The notes under the pieces: model-generated
What the model was told of the DNA's origin: nothing
Seen by the model: only the letters and a program-made list of their open reading frames with translations
Database searches by the model: none
In this document: one piece after another, positions 1 through 7,388 of the stretch
Layout of the letters: every line of letters begins with the position of its first letter
Numbering within the stretch: position 1 is the stretch's first letter
DNA from: Chloroflexota bacterium
GTDB lineage: Bacteria > Chloroflexota > Dehalococcoidia > JACPQD01
Reading direction: 5' to 3'
Length of the DNA stretch: 64,000 bases
Assembly (NCBI GenBank): GCA_016190665.1
Contig: JACPQD010000077.1
Location: 1 to 64,000 of the forward strand
Translations under genes and position numbers: made by a program

Positions 1-45
1 CCCCTATCCCCTATAACCTCTAACCTGTAACCTACAACCTGTTCC
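1..45. repeat. C/T-rich low-complexity intergenic tract
   Basis: Short imperfect repeats of CCCCTATCCCCTATAACC and AACCTGTAACCTACAACC lie directly downstream of the stop codon of the first gene. They resemble the tracts at 26536-26650. No gene is seen here; the tract is cut by the window start. Confidence 0.5.
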
Positions 46-1767
46 CTACTTCGCCAGCCAGATATCCTGGTACTTCTGGAAGCTGAAATAGCCGGAGACC
101 TTGCCGCGATTCCTCACCTCCGGCCACCAGCCCATGATGGCGTTTCTCCAGTAGATTATCGGCATCATGGCCTGGTCTATCATACGCAGGTCCAGCTCGC
201 GGACTATCTTCGCCCGCTCCGCGGGATCGATGGAGCGCGCCTGCTTGTCGAAGAGCTCCCAGGTTTTCTCGTCGCCGGCGCGTTGCCAGTTGGTGCCCCA
301 GTCGTCGCCTGAGGGCGGGGCCCAATAGCGGGCGACGTTGTCCGGGTCGGGGAAAGAGAGGGAAGCGATGCGTGGATGGACCTCGAAGTCACCCCGGCGC
401 AGAAGCTCGGTGCGCACCGCCGGGTCCTTGATGTCCAACTCAAGCTTGATGCCGATCTTGGCCAACTGGTCAGCGACGAAGACGGTCAGGTCTTCAAATT
501 GCTTCTCCGCTCTGACCAGCGATTTCATGCTGAAGCCCTGCGGAAAGCCGGCCTCGGCCAGCAACCGCTTCGCCTCAGCGATGTCCTGCTCCTTGGGCTG
601 GCGCCAGCCAGGTATCTTCAGCAGCTCATCCTGGGGTATGCCCCACTTCCCCGGCATGTGGCTGCCCAGCTCCCCGTAGCCCTGGTCCAGCACCTCGATG
701 GCCTTCTGGCGATCAATGGCCAGGTGCGCCGCCTTGCGCACGCGTATGTCGGTCCAGGGTTTGCGCTGGTTGTGGGGCAGGAAATCGGCGCGGCTGAAGG
801 AGGGGTAGGACAGCACGGTGACCTGAGGCAGCGTCTTCCTGATTATCTCGGCATCCGCGGCGGTAAGTCCCGACGCCCCGGGGCCGGTCAGCTTGACCTG
901 CCCGGTGCGGAAGGCGGCCAGCCGGGTGCCGGCATCTTTAATGATGTAGAAAGTGATGCCATTCAGATAGGGCCGGCCCTTGACGAAGTAGTCGGCGAAC
1001 TTGACGTATTCGAGAGACACGCCCGTTGAATAGGCCTTGAGCCTGTAGGGGCCGGTGCCCATGAAATCGAATTTCATGTCGGTCTTCTTCTCCAGGAAGG
1101 CCCTGGAGAAGATGGCCATAAACCCGGAAGAGACCGTGCCCAGAAAGGCGCTGGAGGGGTACTTCAAGGTGAACCTGAAGGTGTTCTTGTCCACGGTATC
1201 CAGCTTATCCACGGCTATGAGGTCGATACGACGGGGCGAACGGATGCCGCGCGGCGGGTTGGTGAGACGGTCGTAGCTGATCTTCACGTCCTCGGCGGTG
1301 AAGGGGGTCCCATCATGGAACTTCACGTTCTCATTCAGTTTGAAAGTGTAGGTGAGGCCGTCCTTGCTGATCTCCCAGCTCTTGGCCAGGTCGCCGATGA
1401 CGGTCTCAGGGCTGTTGGGATCGAACTGGGTGACGCCGTTGTAGGCAAGCTGGACCACGTTCCCTACCAGGTAGCTCTCATCCTGGTGGATGTCGAGGCT
1501 GAAGGGGTCGCCTTGGGCGGAGATGGCCAGGACGCCGCCCGACCGGGGCTGCTCGGCGGCCGGCTTAGGGCTCGGCGTGGGCGCGGCAGGCTTCGCGGTG
1601 GGGGCCGGGGGCTGGGGGACGGGGGACAGCGCGGGTTTCGGCGTCGGCTGCGCGGCCGGCGCCGCTGGTTTGGCGGTCGGGGTGGTGGGCGCCGCAGCCG
1701 GGGCGCAGCTTGCGAGAATCAAACCCAGGATGGCGAAGAGAGAGAGGGTGAGCTTGACTGAGTACAT
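46..1767 (-). CDS. ABC transporter substrate-binding lipoprotein, family 5 (SBP1)
   Basis: This is a periplasmic or surface-anchored solute receptor of the oligopeptide/dipeptide/nickel class (SBP_bac_5). The first 20 residues are a lipoprotein signal ending in the lipobox LASC, with Cys21 as the lipidated residue. A Pro/Ala/Lys/Thr-rich linker follows (about residues 22-75). The mature domain has family landmarks such as VKFHDGTPFTAEDVKISYDR near residue 150 and a C-terminal ...YQDIWLAK. Length (573 aa) is normal. The start is supported by an AGGAGG about 10 nt upstream. It is one of five paralogues in the window and has no permease beside it. The ligand cannot be told from sequence; peptides, sugars and organic acids are all possible in this family. 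Confidence 0.93.
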   Translation of the reverse strand: MYSVKLTLSLFAILGLILASCAPAAAPTTPTAKPAAPAAQPTPKPALSPVPQPPAPTAKPAAPTPSPKPAAEQPRSGGVLAISAQGDPFSLDIHQDESYLVGNVVQLAYNGVTQFDPNSPETVIGDLAKSWEISKDGLTYTFKLNENVKFHDGTPFTAEDVKISYDRLTNPPRGIRSPRRIDLIAVDKLDTVDKNTFRFTLKYPSSAFLGTVSSGFMAIFSRAFLEKKTDMKFDFMGTGPYRLKAYSTGVSLEYVKFADYFVKGRPYLNGITFYIIKDAGTRLAAFRTGQVKLTGPGASGLTAADAEIIRKTLPQVTVLSYPSFSRADFLPHNQRKPWTDIRVRKAAHLAIDRQKAIEVLDQGYGELGSHMPGKWGIPQDELLKIPGWRQPKEQDIAEAKRLLAEAGFPQGFSMKSLVRAEKQFEDLTVFVADQLAKIGIKLELDIKDPAVRTELLRRGDFEVHPRIASLSFPDPDNVARYWAPPSGDDWGTNWQRAGDEKTWELFDKQARSIDPAERAKIVRELDLRMIDQAMMPIIYWRNAIMGWWPEVRNRGKVSGYFSFQKYQDIWLAK

Positions 1768-1865
1768 GTCCCTTGACCTCCTTGTGCGCAGCTCTCAGGT
1801 GGCATCATTATATCATTTTCCTCAGACCTGACAAGATAGGAGAAGAACGGAGGGCACCCTGAAGA

Positions 1866-1902
1866 AGAGACCGACTCGGTCTCGAAGACCGAGTCGGTCT
1901 CT
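1866..1902. repeat. Palindromic hairpin repeat, copy A
   Basis: Perfect 17-bp inverted repeat, AGAGACCGACTCGGTCT (1866-1882) and its complement (1886-1902), with a 3-nt loop. It shares the pattern AGACCG..CGGTCT with hairpins at 23177, 25370 and 40211. It lies in the gap between two minus-strand genes and has no T-tract, so a simple terminator is unlikely. The rest of the gap 1768-2006 holds nothing I recognise. Confidence 0.8.
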
Positions 1903-2006
1903 GGGCTTTGGACAAAAACGCCTCAAGTGTTGGCGTGCTGAACGAGATTTTGTGCGAAGTCTAGGTTAAGGAACGGCCAAACAGGCGTTTGGTTGCATTC
2001 CTTTTC

Positions 2007-2246
2007 TTAGGAGGGTGAGGATATCAAGGAACGAAGGCCTCTTGGCATGCTTTCTCCACTTTGGGAGGTCCAGATAGTCGCTGGTGCGCCCTGGACGAAG
2101 GTTTTCAGAGCGGCCAGCAACAAGTTGCTGTAGCAGGCCACTGCGAAGGCCGGATGGCGCGGCACCGATTGAGGGGAACGGACTTGGGCTTGACCGACTC
2201 CCAGGAGGTCCTTCTCATCTCGATGATTGACTTCGATTTGCGTCAC
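2007..2246 (-). pseudogene. Transposase C-terminal remnant
   Basis: An open frame of 79 codons contains NHRDEKDLLGVGQAQVR, then VPRHPAFAVACYSNLLLAAL, and ends PRGLRSLISS. From memory this order (H/F-RDEK, GVGQAQV, P-AF-VA-Y-LLLAA, then a short LI-LR-like tail) is the C-terminal end of DDE transposases. Only this tail is present, with no catalytic part. It abuts and slightly overlaps the 3' end of the phosphorylase gene, so the rest of the element seems to have been deleted. Family assignment is by motif memory only. Confidence 0.45.
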
Positions 2247-4410
2247 CTAGCGCCTTGCGTCCCTTGGGGCGAGCCGTGGGGACGTAAACCCGCTCCGCGT
2301 ACTCCTTCATCATTCGGCAGGCGCAGAAGCGAGGAGTAATGGAGGAGATCGATTCCTTGATCTTCCGGACCCAGCCACGAGGCATACCCTGCCGGTCCTG
2401 ATCGTAGTATAGCGGCACAACGCTCTCCTCCAGGAGGCGGTACAACGCGTCGGTATCGTCATCGTCTTCCTCAGGAGAATCGGCAATCTCAAGGTCCTTG
2501 CCGACGGCCCAGCCATTGGTCCCGCTGTAGGCTTCGTGCCACCACCCATCGCGGACGCTAAGATGGAGGGCGCCATTGATCGTTGCCTTCATCCCGCTGG
2601 TGCCGCAGGCCTCCTTAAGACGGCGAGGCGTGTTCAACCAGACGTCCACCCCCTGTGTCAGGAAATGGGCCGTATGCAAATCATAGTCTTCGACGAAGGC
2701 TATCCGTCCCTGGAAAGCTTTATCCGTGGCCAGCGTGTACACCTGTCGCAGGAGACGCTTCGCCGGGAAATCGGCGGGGTGTGACTTTCCGGCGAAGATT
2801 ATCTGCACTGGGCGGAACTCGTCATTCACGATGCGTTTTAGACGTTCGATGTCCCGGAAAACCAGCGCCGGACGCTTATACTCAGCGAAGCGGCGAACGT
2901 AGCCAATGGTGAGTGTGTGATGGTCCAACAACGCTCCCAGCCCCAGCACCTGTTGGGCCGTGGCATCGCCATGGGTCCATTCTAACTGGGCCGCCTCCAG
3001 TATCACGTGAATAAGCTTCTGCTTCGATGCCTGTCGCGCCGCCCAAAGTTCCTCATCAGGGATGTCAAACACGCGACGCCACAGATGGGTGTGGTCCTGC
3101 AACTTCGCCCACTCGGGACTCAGGTACTTCCGATTGATCTCGTCCATCTCCGGTGAAATCCAGGTGGGAACGTGCACACCATTGGTCACATGGGATATGG
3201 GCACCTCAGCCTCGGAGACCTCTGGCCAGAGGCCGTGCCACATCTTCCGTGTGACCCTCGCGTGAAGGCGGCTCACGGCCAGGCTGCGTTCGGCCATGTT
3301 CAACCCCAGCGCGGTCATATTGAAGGAATCGTCGCCGCGGCGGCTCTCCCGGCCCAAATCCAAAAGCAGCGCCCGGTCGATATCCAGGGCGGTGAAATAG
3401 GAGTTGAAGGCCCTCTCGACCATCGATCTGGGGAAAACGTCGTGGCCGGCCGGAACTGGCGTGTGAGTGGTGAACACGGTGTTCGCGCGGACCTGCCTCA
3501 CCGCATCATCGAAAGAGATGCCCCTTCGCAGCCGCTCCATCACCCGCTCCAGCATCATGAAGGTGGTATGGCCTTCGTTGGCGTGCCAAACAGCCGGATC
3601 AACACCCAGAGCTCGGAGAACACGCACCCCACCAACCCCCAGCACAAGCTCCTGCTGTATGCGAAGGCCGGGCTCGGCGGAGTAGAGACGAGCGGAAAGG
3701 CGCCGGTCTTCCGGCGTATTCTCATCGATATCAGTGTCCAGAAGATAGACAACGGTGCGACCCACCCGAACCTGCCATACAGCGACGGACAGGACCCTAT
3801 CGTCCAGTTCAACTTTGGCTATCGGCCGTCCACCCTCGGGATTCAGCACTCGTTTGATGGGAGCTTCATCGAAGTTCAGATTCCGATAGCTCTCCTCCTG
3901 CCAGCCGTCGATGGAGATATGCTGATGGAAATAGCCTTGCGGGTACATGAAGCCCACCCCCACCAGGGGAATCCCCAGATCGCTGGCCTCTTTGCAGATG
4001 TCCCCCGCCAGGATGCCAAGTCCGCCGGCGTATATGGGGAGCGAGTTGTGGAAAGCGAATTCCATGGAGATGTAAACCACCCTCTCATGGAGGAGGTTGG
4101 GGTGAGTGGCGGCGTACCACGTATCCCTCGCCGCCATATCCGCTTCAAAAGCCGCCAGAACCCTATCGTACTGGGTGAGAAAAGCTGGATCCTTGGCGGC
4201 GGCCTCCAGGGCTCTTTCGCTCATTTGGCGGAGGACCTTCACTGGATTGTGAACGCTCTTGACCCAAAGCGGATAGTCCAGCAGCCGGAAAAGCTCGCGG
4301 CCTTCCGGCTTCCAGCTCCACCAAAGGTTGTTAGCCATCTCGTGAAGCCTACCTATTCTTTCTGGCAAGGGCCTGGCCTGCGCCGGGCCTCCGCCCGCCC
4401 CCTCTACCAT
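2215..4410 (-). CDS. glgP: Alpha-glucan (glycogen/maltodextrin) phosphorylase, GT35
   Basis: Cytoplasmic enzyme that releases glucose-1-phosphate from alpha-1,4-glucans using phosphate and pyridoxal phosphate. The N-terminal part has the short-form signature NNLWWSWKPEGRELF (about residues 28-42), followed by YISMEFAFHNSLPIYAGGLG and GVGFMYPQGYFHQ. The C-terminal part has the PLP-lysine region CGTSGMKATINGALHLS. The length (731 aa) is shorter than E. coli-type enzymes and fits the short alpha-glucan phosphorylase group; the C-terminus after residue 690 looks abbreviated, and a transposase remnant adjoins it. The neighbours are unrelated, so it looks monocistronic. Confidence 0.93.
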   Translation of the reverse strand: MVEGAGGGPAQARPLPERIGRLHEMANNLWWSWKPEGRELFRLLDYPLWVKSVHNPVKVLRQMSERALEAAAKDPAFLTQYDRVLAAFEADMAARDTWYAATHPNLLHERVVYISMEFAFHNSLPIYAGGLGILAGDICKEASDLGIPLVGVGFMYPQGYFHQHISIDGWQEESYRNLNFDEAPIKRVLNPEGGRPIAKVELDDRVLSVAVWQVRVGRTVVYLLDTDIDENTPEDRRLSARLYSAEPGLRIQQELVLGVGGVRVLRALGVDPAVWHANEGHTTFMMLERVMERLRRGISFDDAVRQVRANTVFTTHTPVPAGHDVFPRSMVERAFNSYFTALDIDRALLLDLGRESRRGDDSFNMTALGLNMAERSLAVSRLHARVTRKMWHGLWPEVSEAEVPISHVTNGVHVPTWISPEMDEINRKYLSPEWAKLQDHTHLWRRVFDIPDEELWAARQASKQKLIHVILEAAQLEWTHGDATAQQVLGLGALLDHHTLTIGYVRRFAEYKRPALVFRDIERLKRIVNDEFRPVQIIFAGKSHPADFPAKRLLRQVYTLATDKAFQGRIAFVEDYDLHTAHFLTQGVDVWLNTPRRLKEACGTSGMKATINGALHLSVRDGWWHEAYSGTNGWAVGKDLEIADSPEEDDDDTDALYRLLEESVVPLYYDQDRQGMPRGWVRKIKESISSITPRFCACRMMKEYAERVYVPTARPKGRKALGDANRSQSSR

Positions 4411-4524
4411 CCTGAATTGAGCCTCTCGCCTTTCTTACGCGTCGCCCAAGTCAAAAGACCCACATCATACTAACACATACTGCCACTATAATTTAACACA
4501 GACGGGCGCGAACTGAAAGAGTGA

Positions 4525-4698
4525 ATTTCGGTACCGCCGGACGGCCCGGGCGCGGGCCGGAGCATCAAGCCTTATTTGAAGGGTATGGTGATGGAGTACT
4601 ACCGCCTCATGGGGTGGGATGAGAAGACCGGCAAGCCATGGCGCAGCACCCTGAATCGCCTGAATCTGGAGGACATGGCGAAGGACCTGTGGGACTGA
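4525..4698 (+). pseudogene. C-terminal fragment of aldehyde:ferredoxin oxidoreductase
   Basis: Translated in frame this stretch gives VPPDGPGAGRSIKPYLKG, then MEYYRLMGWDEKTGKPW and LNLEDMAKDLWD followed by a stop. It is almost identical to the last 45 residues of the AOR at 11868-13733 (SIGPYLKGMINEYYRLMGW, LGLEDVAKDLWD). An in-frame TGA at 4522-4524 closes the frame and nothing AOR-like lies upstream, so about 575 residues are missing. It is a vestige of a third AOR copy. The rest of the gap 4411-4812 holds nothing else I recognise. Confidence 0.88.
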
Positions 4699-4815
4699 GG
4701 AATTCATACATGGGAAAGGTCGGGGCTTTCTCTTTTCACCAACCAGGTTACCGCGCCGCCTTGCCACTGAGTTATCCATAGCGTATCATCAATGTAGATA
4801 TCTGGGGAGATTGTG

Positions 4816-5058
4816 ATGAAGACCAAAATTCAGAAATGGGGTAACAGTCTGGCGCTTCGAATACCCAAGTCTTTCGCCCGAGAGGTTGGGCTAGATTCAA
4901 ATTCACCGGTAGACGTGCTACTCCAGGAGGGAAAACTTGTGGTCGTGCCTGAAACGGGACCTCGATTCTCACTGGAGGAGCTGCTTCAACAGGTCACGGA
5001 GGATAACCTTCACGGCGAAGTCGGCTGGGGCGCCCCAGTAGGCAGGGAAATCTGGTGA
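4816..5058 (+). CDS. mazE: MazE-type antitoxin (AbrB/SpoVT fold)
   Basis: Small DNA-binding antitoxin that would neutralise the adjacent MazF RNase and autoregulate the pair. The N-terminus KIQKWGNSLALRIPKSFARE is the classic swapped-hairpin AbrB DNA-binding domain, followed by VDVLLQEGKLVVVPE. The C-terminal 30 residues form the toxin-binding tail. The ATG at 4816 has GGGGAG six nt upstream; a GTG one codon earlier is possible. The stop overlaps the toxin start by 4 nt. Confidence 0.9.
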   Translation: MKTKIQKWGNSLALRIPKSFAREVGLDSNSPVDVLLQEGKLVVVPETGPRFSLEELLQQVTEDNLHGEVGWGAPVGREIW

Positions 5059-5399
5059 AGGCAAAGCAATACGTGCCCCAACGAGGCGATGCCGTTTGGA
5101 TTACCCTCAGTCCGCAAGAGGGACATGAGCAGTCCGGACGAAGACCCGCAGTGGTCCTTTCCCCGGGGGGTTACAACGGCAAAGTCGGTCTGGCTATCCT
5201 CTGCCCGGTCACAAATCAGATCAAGGGGTACCCCTTCGAAGTTCGCATGCCGCAGGGTCTGTCAATCGGCGGCGCTATCCTATCGGACAAAGCCAGGAGT
5301 CTTGACTGGCATGCACGAGACGCTGAATTCATATGTAAGTTGCCGGCGGCTACGGTCGCCGAGGCACTTGTGAAGCTTGGGGCGCTGCTGAGACCGTAG
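5055..5399 (+). CDS. mazF: MazF-type endoribonuclease toxin
   Basis: PemK/MazF family mRNA interferase of 114 aa, full length. Landmarks: YVPQRGDAVWITLSPQEGHEQ with the GDAVW turn, GRRPAVVLSPGGYN, and LCPVTNQIKGYPFEV, the conserved core of the family. The C-terminus SLDWHARDAEFI resembles the usual D-R region before the last helix. The start is GTG, in a GTGA overlap with the antitoxin stop, indicating translational coupling. Catalytic Arg and Ser/Thr positions look intact, so it is probably active. Confidence 0.92.
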   Translation: MKAKQYVPQRGDAVWITLSPQEGHEQSGRRPAVVLSPGGYNGKVGLAILCPVTNQIKGYPFEVRMPQGLSIGGAILSDKARSLDWHARDAEFICKLPAATVAEALVKLGALLRP

Positions 5400-5432
5400 C
5401 ACACCTGCCGCCAACACTAAGGAGGGTACATC

Positions 5433-7127
5433 ATGACATCCGGGGTTTGGTCAGTTATGAGTTGTGTGGCCCTTCTTGGCCTTGTCCTGGCAAGCTGCTC
5501 CTCTGCCGCGCCTCCGACGCCCGCGCCTAAGGCGACGGCGCCTCCTACCAAGGTTGAAACGCCGGCTGCCAAACCTGCTGCGGCGCCGACGGCGCCCGCC
5601 GCCACGCCCAAGCCGGCGCCCGGGCAGCTTCGCGCCGGCGGCGCCCTCGCCGTCGCCCATTTCGCCGACCCTATAAGCTACGACCCCATCCAGGAAAGCT
5701 CCTTACAATCGATGTCGCCGGTGATTCCCTCCTACAGCGGCATCGTCCAGCACGATCCTCTGAAACCTGCCGAGGTTGTCGGCGACCTCGCGGAGAAGTG
5801 GGACCTTGGCCCCGACGGCACAACATACACTTTCCATCTTGCCAGGAATGTCAAGTGGCACGACGGCAAACCCTTCACCTCCGAAGACGCCCGTTTCTCT
5901 CTGGAGACTGTGCGCACGCCTCCCAGGGGCGTCACCAGCCCTCGGGGAGAGTGGCTGAAGCCCGTGGACAAGATCGAGGCGCCCGACAAGGACACCTTGA
6001 GAATACGCCTCAAGTATCGCAGCGCCTCCTTCCTCCACAACTTGGCGGACGGACGTATGGTGATGGTGCCCAAGCACGTCTTTGAGGCCAAGGGCAATAT
6101 GAAGCGCGACGTGGTCGGCACCGGACCTTATAAGTTCAAGGTCCACGACGCGGGCGTGATCTACTCGGTGGTGAAAAATCCTGATTACTTTGTGAAGGGC
6201 CGGCCCTACCTTAATGGCATCACCTGGTACATTATTGTTGACCAGGCCACCAATTTTGCCGCGTTCAGGACGCATCGCGTCCAGGTGACCCCAATGGGCG
6301 CGACGGGGATGACGCCCTCCCAGTCCGAGGTGGCCCGCAGAGAACTCCCTGACAAGGTCTCGGTGGACAGATACTCTGGCATGTCGTTTCTAGCCTTCTG
6401 GATGCCCCACACAAAGGCTCCCTGGAAGGATGTTCGGGTGCGGCGGGCTGTCGACATGACGATAGACCGTCCCAAGGAGATCAAGGTGGCCACTGAGGGC
6501 GGCGGCGATGTCGGCCTCTACATGCCGCCCGGCTTGTGGAGCCTCCCCGAGGCGGAGCTTGCCAGGATGCCAGGCTACCGTCAGCCAAAGGACGCCGACA
6601 TCGCCGAGGCCAAGAAGCTTCTGGCCGAGGCTGGTTTCCCGAACGGCTTCAAGACGACGACCATAGTCCGCAACGTGGCCCAGCACGAACGGGGGGCGAC
6701 CAGCGTCAAGGAGCAACTGGCGCAGATCGGGATAGACGTCACCTTGAGCCTGAAGGACATGAGCGGCATGTTCGACCTGAGCTACAAGCGCGCTTTCGAT
6801 AGCTCCGTGTTCACCGGCACCGGGAGCTTCGACGATCCGGACCAGATCTTCGGCCAGGCCTTCATTACAGGCGTCCCGCGCAATTTCTCTGAGTTCAGCG
6901 ACCCTCAGTTCGATAAGTGGTATGACGAGCAGGCGCGGGAGCTGGATGTCGTCAAGCGCAAGGAAATCGTCCTCAACATGCAGCGCCGAGCCCATGAGTC
7001 AATACCCATGTCAGTACTGCACTGGAATGTCTATGAGTTGGGCTACTGGAAAGAAGTCAGGGACTTGAAGCCGGGCATCGGGATGTACAATAACCTCAAA
7101 TTCCAGAACGTGTGGCTGGACAACTAG
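5433..7127 (+). CDS. ABC transporter substrate-binding lipoprotein, family 5 (SBP2)
   Basis: Solute receptor of 564 aa. Residues 1-21 are a signal peptide with lipobox LASC and Cys22. The linker (residues 23-65) is rich in Ala, Pro, Lys and Thr and is nearly identical at DNA level to that of SBP3 (GCGGCGCCGACGGCGCCCGC shared). The binding domain carries VKWHDGKPFTSEDARFSLE (about 145-163) and ends FQNVWLDN. AAGGAGG lies about 8 nt before the ATG. The AOR gene that follows (7389) is in the same order as SBP3-AOR2, so the two seem to be copies of one cassette. The same frame continues past the stop into a second SBP tail. Confidence 0.93.
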   Translation: MTSGVWSVMSCVALLGLVLASCSSAAPPTPAPKATAPPTKVETPAAKPAAAPTAPAATPKPAPGQLRAGGALAVAHFADPISYDPIQESSLQSMSPVIPSYSGIVQHDPLKPAEVVGDLAEKWDLGPDGTTYTFHLARNVKWHDGKPFTSEDARFSLETVRTPPRGVTSPRGEWLKPVDKIEAPDKDTLRIRLKYRSASFLHNLADGRMVMVPKHVFEAKGNMKRDVVGTGPYKFKVHDAGVIYSVVKNPDYFVKGRPYLNGITWYIIVDQATNFAAFRTHRVQVTPMGATGMTPSQSEVARRELPDKVSVDRYSGMSFLAFWMPHTKAPWKDVRVRRAVDMTIDRPKEIKVATEGGGDVGLYMPPGLWSLPEAELARMPGYRQPKDADIAEAKKLLAEAGFPNGFKTTTIVRNVAQHERGATSVKEQLAQIGIDVTLSLKDMSGMFDLSYKRAFDSSVFTGTGSFDDPDQIFGQAFITGVPRNFSEFSDPQFDKWYDEQARELDVVKRKEIVLNMQRRAHESIPMSVLHWNVYELGYWKEVRDLKPGIGMYNNLKFQNVWLDN

Positions 7128-7238
7128 GACCGTGAGCTGTCAGCCGTCGCCTTCTGGCCCCAGGTGAAGGGCTACGGCGCGCAAGGCGGCGTCTACTCCC
7201 ACGACAATCTCGAGGAGATATGGCTTCCGCGTAGGTAG
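7128..7238 (+). pseudogene. Vestigial C-terminus of another family-5 SBP
   Basis: Directly after the SBP2 stop, and in the same frame, the sequence reads AVAFWPQVKGYGAQGGVYSH then DNLEEIWLPRR and a stop. This matches the final 25-30 residues of SBP proteins here (compare GWWPEVRNRGKV...YQDIWLAK in SBP1). It has no start or upstream domain of its own. It is best read as the end of a lost SBP copy joined to SBP2 by recombination, or the original SBP2 tail displaced by a duplication. Confidence 0.8.
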
Positions 7239-7331
7239 TCACCGCAGAGACACAGAGGGCCCAGAGATGGAAATCAATGGCTCACCGAGCAAGTCATCGG
7301 GGCAGCAATGGAGTCCGCGTCTCTGTGGTGA
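7239..7331. repeat. Inverted repeat with CAGAGAC core
   Basis: TCACCGCAGAGAC (7239-7251) is repeated inverted at 7319-7331 (GTCTCTGTGGTGA) with one mismatch and a 67-nt spacer. The words CACAGAGG and CTCTGTGG are common parts of dispersed intergenic repeats in many bacteria. Nothing coding is seen in the spacer. Confidence 0.55.
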
Positions 7332-7388
7332 AAGGACAAAGGCGAAGGGATCCAGCATGACAAGCATGGAGTATGCCGGGAGGAATCT

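Noticed and set aside
3172..4473. 433-codon plus-strand open frame opposite glgP
   Set aside because: It is the shadow of a GC-rich gene: no ribosome site, no family motifs, while the minus strand has a clear phosphorylase.
4522..4524. In-frame TGA before the AOR fragment as another Sec codon
   Set aside because: The sequence upstream of this TGA shows no AOR similarity, no Cys is expected at that place and no hairpin follows.
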